Assembly: GCA_030667725.1 (NCBI GenBank)
Contig: DAOUVH010000065.1
Location: forward strand, 1 to 6,112
Origin: Candidatus Cloacimonadota bacterium
Lineage (GTDB): Bacteria; Cloacimonadota; Cloacimonadia; Cloacimonadales; TCS61
Length of the DNA stretch: 6,112 bases
Direction: 5' to 3'
The notes under the pieces are model-generated. The model was not told the DNA's origin, did no database searches, and saw nothing but the letters and a program-made list of their open reading frames with translations. Below are positions 1 to 4,834 of the stretch, piece by piece (the stretch's first letter is position 1; every line of letters starts with the position of its first letter). The position numbers and the translations under genes were made by a program.

Positions 1-706
1 ATCTAATCTTGTTCTCTCACTTGATGTCTCAACACAGAATGAATTCTTTAATATGCTGGATAAGGTCGGAAATGAGATCGTAATGCTGAAAACACACGTT
101 GATATTATTGATGATTACGATGAAACTTTCGTTCCCAAGTTACAGGAATACGCAAATAGACAGAACTTCCTGATCTTTGAAGACCGTAAGTTTGCTGATA
201 TCGGGAACACCGTCAGGCATCAGTTTAGAAACGGTGTTTATAAAATTGCTGATTGGGCAGAATACGTTACAGTTCACATGGTTGCAGGTGAGCTAATTCT
301 AAAGGGATTATTTGAAGGTATTGAAAATAGAGCAGGTTTTGTTCTGGCACGCATGAGTTCAAAAGGGAATCTGCTAAACGAAACTTATACTCGTAAATGT
401 TTCGAAGCTGCAAAGAAAAATCCACAATGGGTGGCAGGTTTTATTGGACACGGAAACAGTGTTGAAGATATAAAAAGATTCAAAGCTAAATTTCCGGGAA
501 GTGAACTTCTTATGATGCCGGGAGTGAAAAAGGAAAAAGGTTCCGATGCAATGGGTCAGCAGTATATCACGATTGAAGATGCAGTTAGTGGAGGAGCTGA
601 TTGCATTATTGTGGGTAGAGGAATATTGAAAGCCGATGATCCAAAGAATGAAGCTAAATTGTATAGAAAAAGAGCCTGGAAGGCTTATAAAGAACGAAAT
701 AAATAA
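1..706 (+). CDS. pyrF: Orotidine 5'-phosphate decarboxylase, eukaryote-like type (5' end outside window)
   Basis: Decarboxylates OMP to UMP, the last step of de novo pyrimidine synthesis, in the cytoplasm. The frame is open from base 2 and reads SNLVLSLDVSTQ before the first in-window ATG at 53. These residues match the conserved first beta strand, so ATG 53 is not the start. Active-site residues are present: Asp at 23-25, Lys in LKTHVD (89-91), and the Asp-x-x-x... set of FEDRKFADIGNT (Asp 182-184, Lys 188-190, Asp 197-199). The phosphate-site GQQY lies at 554-565 and the Arg of VGRG at 617-619. The wording throughout (LKTHVDI, FEDRKFADIGNT, GQQY, IIVGRG, YRKRAWKAY) resembles yeast URA3 and the decarboxylase half of animal UMP synthase rather than E. 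coli PyrF. About 30 residues are missing compared with URA3 if it stands alone. It could instead be the C-terminal half of a PyrE-PyrF fusion, which cannot be told from here. It is followed by pyrB after 11 bases. Confidence 0.95.
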   Translation, partial: SNLVLSLDVSTQNEFFNMLDKVGNEIVMLKTHVDIIDDYDETFVPKLQEYANRQNFLIFEDRKFADIGNTVRHQFRNGVYKIADWAEYVTVHMVAGELILKGLFEGIENRAGFVLARMSSKGNLLNETYTRKCFEAAKKNPQWVAGFIGHGNSVEDIKRFKAKFPGSELLMMPGVKKEKGSDAMGQQYITIEDAVSGGADCIIVGRGILKADDPKNEAKLYRKRAWKAYKERNK

Positions 707-711
707 GGAGG
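705..711 (+). promoter_or_regulatory. Ribosome binding site of pyrB
   Basis: AAGGAGG is a complete Shine-Dalgarno sequence lying 6 bases before ATG 718 and overlapping the pyrF stop codon (TAA 704-706). It fixes the pyrB start and suggests that pyrF and pyrB are translated from the same message. Confidence 0.8.
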
Positions 712-717
712 AAATAG

Positions 718-1620
718 ATGAAGAATTTGATTTCAATGCGGGATTTGAGTAAAGAAGATATCATGCGGCTGATGGATACAGCTGCAAAGATCGAGAAAGG
801 GGAGATAGTCCCAAATATGCAAAGAAAACTTGCAGCTCTATTATTCTTTGAGCCATCCACCAGAACAATGTTCTCATTTGATACAGCGATGAAACGTATG
901 AATGGTGATACCATCATAATGAGCGGAACAAAGAATACCTCAGCCAAAAAGGGTGAAACATTCGCAGATACTTTGCAAACCATTGCACAATATTCTGATA
1001 TTATTATTATGAGAAGTCCTATTGAAGGAGCTGCCAGATATGCTGCAGAAGTTGTAGATATTCCTGTCGTGAATGCTGGTGATGGAGCAAATCAGCACCC
1101 AACTCAAGCCCTACTGGATATGTATTCCATTATTAAAACACAGGGAAAATTAGAGAATTTGAAGATCGGTCTTGCCGGTGATCTTCGTTTTGGAAGAACT
1201 GTTCATTCGTTAGCTCAGGCAATGGCAGTATTCGGAGCTGAGTTCAAATTTATCTCTCCATCCTTCCTGCAAATGCCGGATTATATTAAGGACGATCTTA
1301 TTGAACAGAATATTAAATTTGAAGAATTTAAAGATATTGAAGGAAACATTAATGACTTGGACATTCTTTATGTAACCAGAATTCAAAAGGAACGTTTTGC
1401 TGACCCGGAAGATTATGAAAAGGTGAAAGGATCTTATATTCTAAATAAAGCAATGCTGGAGAACGTGAAAAACAATTTCAAGGTTTTACATCCACTTCCA
1501 AGAGTTGACGAAATACATACAGATGTTGATGACACAGAATTTGCCTACTATTTTCCACAGGCAAAAAACGGAGTTTATACCAGACAGGCAATAATTTCAA
1601 TCCTCTTAGGGGAGGTGTAG
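718..1620 (+). CDS. pyrB: Aspartate carbamoyltransferase, catalytic chain
   Basis: Joins carbamoyl phosphate and aspartate to give carbamoyl aspartate, the committed step of pyrimidine synthesis. At 300 residues it is close to the usual length (E. coli 311 with its Met). The carbamoyl-phosphate domain carries Ser47-Thr48-Arg49-Thr50 (PSTRT), the mobile-loop Lys78, Arg99 (MRSP), and His127-Pro-Thr-Gln130. The aspartate domain carries Arg160 (GRTVHSL), Arg221 and Gln223 (TRIQKER), and Leu260-Pro261 in HPLPRVDE. All expected catalytic residues are therefore present and the enzyme should be active. The mobile loop reads NTSAKKGET, one residue shorter than NTSLGKKGET in E. coli. The start follows a full AAGGAGG site, and the stop is one base before pyrI. 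With pyrI adjacent, a c6r6 holoenzyme of the E. coli type is the natural inference. Confidence 0.98.
   Translation: MKNLISMRDLSKEDIMRLMDTAAKIEKGEIVPNMQRKLAALLFFEPSTRTMFSFDTAMKRMNGDTIIMSGTKNTSAKKGETFADTLQTIAQYSDIIIMRSPIEGAARYAAEVVDIPVVNAGDGANQHPTQALLDMYSIIKTQGKLENLKIGLAGDLRFGRTVHSLAQAMAVFGAEFKFISPSFLQMPDYIKDDLIEQNIKFEEFKDIEGNINDLDILYVTRIQKERFADPEDYEKVKGSYILNKAMLENVKNNFKVLHPLPRVDEIHTDVDDTEFAYYFPQAKNGVYTRQAIISILLGEV
1609..1616 (+). promoter_or_regulatory. Ribosome binding site of pyrI, inside the pyrB coding end
   Basis: GGGGAGGT lies within the last codons of pyrB (Gly-Glu-Val), with GGAGG ending 6 bases before ATG 1622. Only one base separates the pyrB stop (TAG 1618-1620) from the pyrI start, which favours translational coupling and helps keep the two subunits in balance. 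CCTC at 1602-1605 could pair with GAGG at 1612-1615, but four pairs is too weak to call a control element. Confidence 0.75.
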
Positions 1621-1621
1621 G

Positions 1622-2080
1622 ATGAGTCAGCTGAAAACAATAAAAGTAAATGCAATTAAGAATGGAACAGTGATCGATCATATTGCTGCTGGAAAAATAT
1701 TAAAGGTAATTGATATTTTGAATCTTACTGGTGATAATTCGGTTATGGTTGGGATGAATCTTGCCAGTAATAAGATCGGAAAAAAGGATATCATTAAAAT
1801 TGAGAATCGTGAACTTTCTAAAGAAGAAGTTAACAGTATAGCCCTCATCGCTCCCAGAGCCACTCTAATCATCATTAATAATTTTGAAATAGTAAACAAA
1901 ACATCATTTGATATGCCGGAATATATCGAAGAACATATAATCTGCCCAAATCCAAAATGTATTACTAATAGTGAAGAAATTCCTTCAAAATTTTATATAA
2001 ATAATGCTGAAACTGCTACTGCACGTTGTTTATATTGTGAGAAGAAATATCTGGTGGAAGATTTGAAGATTAAGATTTAG
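1622..2080 (+). CDS. pyrI: Aspartate carbamoyltransferase, regulatory chain
   Basis: Non-catalytic chain that binds nucleotide effectors and holds PyrB trimers together. The 152 residues match the E. coli chain (153) almost end to end. The N-terminal allosteric domain holds TVIDHI with Asp19 and His20, KDIIKIEN with Lys59, and Lys93; these correspond to the nucleotide-site residues Asp19, His20, Lys60 and Lys94 of E. coli. The C-terminal domain has the four zinc-binding cysteines as Cys108-x4-Cys113 (CPNPKC) and Cys136-x2-Cys139 (CLYC). Both halves are intact, so feedback control by CTP and activation by ATP are plausible, though the direction of the response varies between species and cannot be read from sequence. 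It begins one base after pyrB and is followed by guaB after 20 bases. Confidence 0.97.
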   Translation: MSQLKTIKVNAIKNGTVIDHIAAGKILKVIDILNLTGDNSVMVGMNLASNKIGKKDIIKIENRELSKEEVNSIALIAPRATLIIINNFEIVNKTSFDMPEYIEEHIICPNPKCITNSEEIPSKFYINNAETATARCLYCEKKYLVEDLKIKI

Positions 2081-2100
2081 AAAATTAAGTAGGAGAAGTT

Positions 2101-3597
2101 ATGGCAAAAAAAATTATAACAGAATCATCAAGAACTTTGATGGAATACAGATTGTTACCGGGATATTCACCAACGGATTGCAATCCCAATAATATTTCAT
2201 TACGGACTCCGCTTGTGTATTCGGAAAATAATGAGAAGAAGTTTTATTTGAATATCCCACTTGTCTCTGCAGCAATGCAGTCAGTATCAGGTGATCAGAT
2301 GGGAATTGAACTTGCTAAATTGGGCGGTGCAGCATTTATTTTTTGTTCCCAATCAACTGAATCCGAAGCAAATATGGTTAGAAAAATTAAAAACCATAAA
2401 GCTGGTTTTGTAAAACCTAAAACAATGAAAGCTGATATGAAAGTGAAAGAGATGTTTGAAATACGAAAAGAATCAGGTCATTCAACTTTTCCTGTTGTAG
2501 ATGAAAATGGAATTTTTGTGGGACTAATCTCCAAATGGGATTACGATGTTTCACTTCATGCAGATTGTTTGATAAAAGATAGAATGATCAAAAAAGAAAA
2601 CATCCAAGTTGGAACTAATATAACTGATCTGATTGAAGCAAATCGAGCTCTTTTGGAAAGCCATAAATCTGTTTTGCCAATTTTGGATAATACTGGGAAA
2701 CTTTTATCAATGGTTTTCCGCAAAGATATTAACGACCAGCTTGATTTCCCATTAGAGATTCACGATGAGAAGAAAAGATTGATCTCAGTGGCTGCTATTA
2801 ATACACACGATTACAAAGAGCGCGTAAAAGCATTAGTAGATGCAGAAGTAGATGTTATTGCGATAGACTCTTCTGATGGGCATACTCAATATCAGGCTGA
2901 TGCGATTAAATGGATAAATGAGCATTATCCTCAAATTCCAGTTATCGGTGGTAATATTATTACAAAAGAAGGTTTCCGCTTCTTGGTAGGAGTTGGTGCA
3001 AAAGCTATTAAAGTAGGAATGGGCGGGGGCTCGATCTGTATTACTCAGGAGCAAAAAGGAACCGGTCGTGGACTTGCAACCACAATAATTGATGTAGTGC
3101 AAGAAAGGGATAAATATTTCAAAGAAACCGGTAGATATATTCCTATTGCTGCGGATGGCGGTGTAACCAGTACAAAAGATGTTGCGATTGCTCTTGCTCT
3201 TGGTGCTGATTATGTTATGATGGGTCGCTATTTTGCCAGGATGGAAGAATCTCCAACAGATAAAATCGTTGTTAATAACCGTGTTATGAAACCATATTGG
3301 GGAGAAGGCTCTACCCGAGCTCAAAATTGGAAGGCAAGACGTTATAATCAGGGTAAATTTGTGGAAGGTGTAGAAGGCATGGTTGAGTATGCGGGTCATC
3401 TTCGAGATAATCTGGAAGAAACTCTGGCTAAGATCAAATCTTCTATGGGAACATGTGGTGCAATGAATATTCCTGAATTTCACAACTTAGCAGAACTTGA
3501 AGTAGTTTCTGCTCTTTCTATCAGAGAAGGGAAACCTCACGATATTTATTTAAGTACAGAAAACATGGATACTCAAGAGTATAATTCATTCGAGTAA
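2101..3597 (+). CDS. guaB: IMP dehydrogenase with CBS domain pair, Tritrichomonas-like type
   Basis: Oxidises IMP to XMP with NAD, the first committed step to GMP. The 498 residues form a TIM barrel interrupted by two CBS domains at about residues 107-212. Catalytic Cys313 sits in GGGSICITQEQKGTGRG. Asp256 (IDSSDG) lies at the expected nicotinamide site and Asp352 (AADGGV) at the IMP ribose site. The mobile flap contains the Arg414-Tyr415 pair expected to act as the water-activating base. Several stretches (INTHDYKERV, GGGSICIT, MMGRYFARMEESP, KPYWGEGSTRAQNW, CGAMNIPE, then SIREGKPHD near the end) match, from memory, the IMPDH of the protist Tritrichomonas foetus better than the E. coli form (YRGMGS in the flap). 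AGGAG at 2091-2095 supports the start. The frame ends in a double stop, TAA TAG. Its expression with the pyr genes is suggested by the 20-base gap. Confidence 0.96.
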   Translation: MAKKIITESSRTLMEYRLLPGYSPTDCNPNNISLRTPLVYSENNEKKFYLNIPLVSAAMQSVSGDQMGIELAKLGGAAFIFCSQSTESEANMVRKIKNHKAGFVKPKTMKADMKVKEMFEIRKESGHSTFPVVDENGIFVGLISKWDYDVSLHADCLIKDRMIKKENIQVGTNITDLIEANRALLESHKSVLPILDNTGKLLSMVFRKDINDQLDFPLEIHDEKKRLISVAAINTHDYKERVKALVDAEVDVIAIDSSDGHTQYQADAIKWINEHYPQIPVIGGNIITKEGFRFLVGVGAKAIKVGMGGGSICITQEQKGTGRGLATTIIDVVQERDKYFKETGRYIPIAADGGVTSTKDVAIALALGADYVMMGRYFARMEESPTDKIVVNNRVMKPYWGEGSTRAQNWKARRYNQGKFVEGVEGMVEYAGHLRDNLEETLAKIKSSMGTCGAMNIPEFHNLAELEVVSALSIREGKPHDIYLSTENMDTQEYNSFE

Positions 3598-3612
3598 TAG
3601 TTGCAGAACGTA

Positions 3613-3676
3613 TCATTCTGATGCGTCCGAAATGTTTCGGTTCAATCTACAAGAATGAACCTGCATTTCTCAGGTT
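3613..3676. repeat. Overlapping short inverted repeats, alternative stem-loops
   Basis: Several short arms overlap. TCATTCT (3613-3619) can pair with AGAATGA (3652-3658), enclosing CCGAAATGTTTCGG (3627-3640). GGTTCA (3639-3644) can pair with TGAACC (3656-3661). AACCTG (3658-3663) can pair with CAGGTT (3671-3676) around a 7-base loop. Some of these share bases, so they cannot all form together. The pattern could be a switch-like leader or simply a decayed repeat mosaic; the sequence alone does not decide. Confidence 0.45.
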
Positions 3677-3682
3677 ATATCT

Positions 3683-3707
3683 CGTTACGAAGTTTGTCTT
3701 CGTAACG
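3683..3707. repeat. Perfect 10-bp hairpin, first of a related pair
   Basis: Arms CGTTACGAAG (3683-3692) and CTTCGTAACG (3698-3707) are perfect inverted repeats around the loop TTTGT. The following bases are TAAATATATTT, not a T run. The centre AAGTTTGTCTT (3690-3700) reappears on the opposite strand in the next hairpin with one change. This looks like a short REP-like intergenic repeat, judged on form only. Confidence 0.8.
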
Positions 3708-3719
3708 TAAATATATTTC

Positions 3720-3742
3720 GTTCCCAAGACGAACTTGGGAAC
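3720..3742. repeat. Perfect 9-bp hairpin, second of a related pair, abutting the purM ribosome binding site
   Basis: Arms GTTCCCAAG (3720-3728) and CTTGGGAAC (3734-3742) pair perfectly around the loop ACGAA. Read on the minus strand it aligns with the hairpin at 3683-3707 over 25 positions at 19 identities; four of the six differences form two compensatory base-pair changes. The 3' arm ends directly at the AAGGA of purM. Confidence 0.8.
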
Positions 3743-3747
3743 AAGGA
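3743..3747 (+). promoter_or_regulatory. Ribosome binding site of purM
   Basis: AAGGA lies 7 bases before ATG 3755 and begins on the first base after the hairpin at 3720-3742. It supports the chosen start. Its position means that the hairpin, if it forms in the mRNA, sits just outside or within the ribosome landing area. Confidence 0.65.
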
Positions 3748-3754
3748 TGAATTT

Positions 3755-4822
3755 ATGATTGATTATAAAAAAGCCGGTGTAGATATTAAAATGGGTGATA
3801 GAGCATCTAAGATAGCCTATAGTTTTGCCAGATCAACTTTTGTTTCAAGGAAGAATATGATCGGTGAACCAGTCACCGATGAGGGTTCTTTTGCTGGAAT
3901 GCTGGATATGGGTGATTTCTATATTGTCCAATGTGATGATGGCGTTGGCACTAAGATGGAAGTTGCAGAACGCATAGGAAAATTTGATACAATCGGTTAT
4001 GATCTGCTTGCAATGGTTGCTGATGATGCGATCTGTCTGGGCGCAGAAACCATTTCCATTACAAATACACTTGATACAAACAAAGTTGATCCAGATATCA
4101 TTCATGATCTTATGAAAGGACTAGCAAAAGCTTGTATCAAGCAGAAAGTTGTAATTCCCGGTGGGGAGATTGCAGAAGTTGGAAAATCGGTTAATGGTCA
4201 TATCTGGAATGCAACAGCAGTAGGAGTTCTGGAAAAAGAAAAAATTATTACTGGAAGTGAGATCGAATCGGGTGACAAGATCATCGCATTGCAGGAAAAG
4301 GGATTTCGTTCTAATGGTTTCTCACTTGTTAGGTTTATTCTTGAAAAAGAATTTGACGAAAATGTATATATTAAACCTTCTCCCTTTGGAAAGAGTTGGG
4401 GAGAGATGATACTCAAACCATCAAAAATTTACTCCTCAGCTTTGTTAGAATTGCTTGGAAGATTCGATGAAGAGCGTAAGTTTAATATTAAAGGAATCGC
4501 TCATATAACAGGTGGCGGCATCCCTGGCAATTTTAACAGAATCCTTAAGCAAACTGGGTTGGGTGCTGATTTAAACGATCTATTTTCCCCATCTGTGATA
4601 GTAAAAGAAATTCAAAGAATTGGAAGTGTTTCCGAAATTGAGGCGTACAAAACTTGGAACATGGGTAATGGGATGATGATAATAGTTGATAAAGATGATG
4701 CCGATAAAGTTTTAAGAGCATTATCAGTTGAATCTAAAATTGTGGGATCAATTATAAAAGATAAAAAGATAATAATTGATTCAAAAGGTGCGGATGCACA
4801 AAAGTTGATTTTTGAACTATAG
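3755..4822 (+). CDS. purM: Phosphoribosylformylglycinamidine cyclo-ligase (AIR synthetase), divergent
   Basis: Uses ATP to close the imidazole ring, turning FGAM into AIR in purine synthesis. The 355 residues compare with 345 in E. coli. Family marks in order: YKKAGVDI near the N-terminus, DDGVGTK (residues 61-67) in the nucleotide-binding region, DTIGYDLLAM, GGEIAE (136-141), FRSNGFSLVR (184-193), HITGGG (250-255) and NMGNGMMI towards the end. The fold of the PurM/PurL/SelD/ThiL/HypE group is clear, and AGVDI, SNGxSLVR and HITGGG make PurM the best member. Two places differ from the usual form: GGEIAEVG replaces GGETAEMPG, and ITNTLDTNKVD stands where most PurM have a FLDYxAxGKLD-like segment. 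It may thus be a distinct subfamily. The next gene starts 12 bases after its stop. Confidence 0.92.
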   Translation: MIDYKKAGVDIKMGDRASKIAYSFARSTFVSRKNMIGEPVTDEGSFAGMLDMGDFYIVQCDDGVGTKMEVAERIGKFDTIGYDLLAMVADDAICLGAETISITNTLDTNKVDPDIIHDLMKGLAKACIKQKVVIPGGEIAEVGKSVNGHIWNATAVGVLEKEKIITGSEIESGDKIIALQEKGFRSNGFSLVRFILEKEFDENVYIKPSPFGKSWGEMILKPSKIYSSALLELLGRFDEERKFNIKGIAHITGGGIPGNFNRILKQTGLGADLNDLFSPSVIVKEIQRIGSVSEIEAYKTWNMGNGMMIIVDKDDADKVLRALSVESKIVGSIIKDKKIIIDSKGADAQKLIFEL

Positions 4823-4824
4823 TT

Positions 4825-4830
4825 AGGAGG
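4825..4830 (+). promoter_or_regulatory. Ribosome binding site of the exported transglutaminase-like gene
   Basis: AGGAGG ends 4 bases before ATG 4835 and lies just after the purM stop (TAG 4820-4822). It sets the start of the last gene, which is consistent with the signal peptide beginning at that ATG. Confidence 0.8.
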
Positions 4831-4834
4831 AAAA

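Larger units (their letters stand above)
3598..3754. other. Palindrome-rich intergenic region between guaB and purM
   Basis: The only sizeable gap in the window. It opens with the in-frame second stop TAG, shows no convincing ORF, and is mostly palindromic: two short hairpin candidates in 3613-3676, then two long perfect hairpins at 3683-3707 and 3720-3742. None is followed by a run of T, so a standard intrinsic terminator is not supported. I find no convincing -35/-10 pair, so a separate purM promoter here is possible but not shown. Confidence 0.7.

Noticed and set aside
53..55. ATG 53 as the start of pyrF
   Set aside because: The same frame is open to the left edge and encodes conserved first-strand residues (LVLSLDVS) including a substrate-site Asp, so the gene starts outside the window.
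374..983. Minus-strand ORFs across the pyrF-pyrB junction
   Set aside because: They overlap strongly supported coding sequence, lack any known motif and resemble antisense translation.
2833..3483. Long minus-strand ORF (216 codons) inside guaB
   Set aside because: It lies wholly opposite a well-conserved gene, has no recognisable motif or ribosome site, and its Cys/Ile/Phe-rich composition is typical of an antisense shadow.
3675..3715. Promoter for purM (TTATAT or TAAATA as -10)
   Set aside because: No acceptable -35 element is found about 17 bases upstream of either, so the hexamers are likely chance in AT-rich DNA.
3683..3742. Intrinsic terminators after guaB
   Set aside because: The stems are perfect but neither is followed by a T run; the second is followed by AAGGATG and the purM start. 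A factor-dependent stop cannot be excluded.
3598..3754. Known purine riboswitch or CRISPR repeat
   Set aside because: No purine-riboswitch core could be seen, and the repeats are single palindromes without regular spacers.
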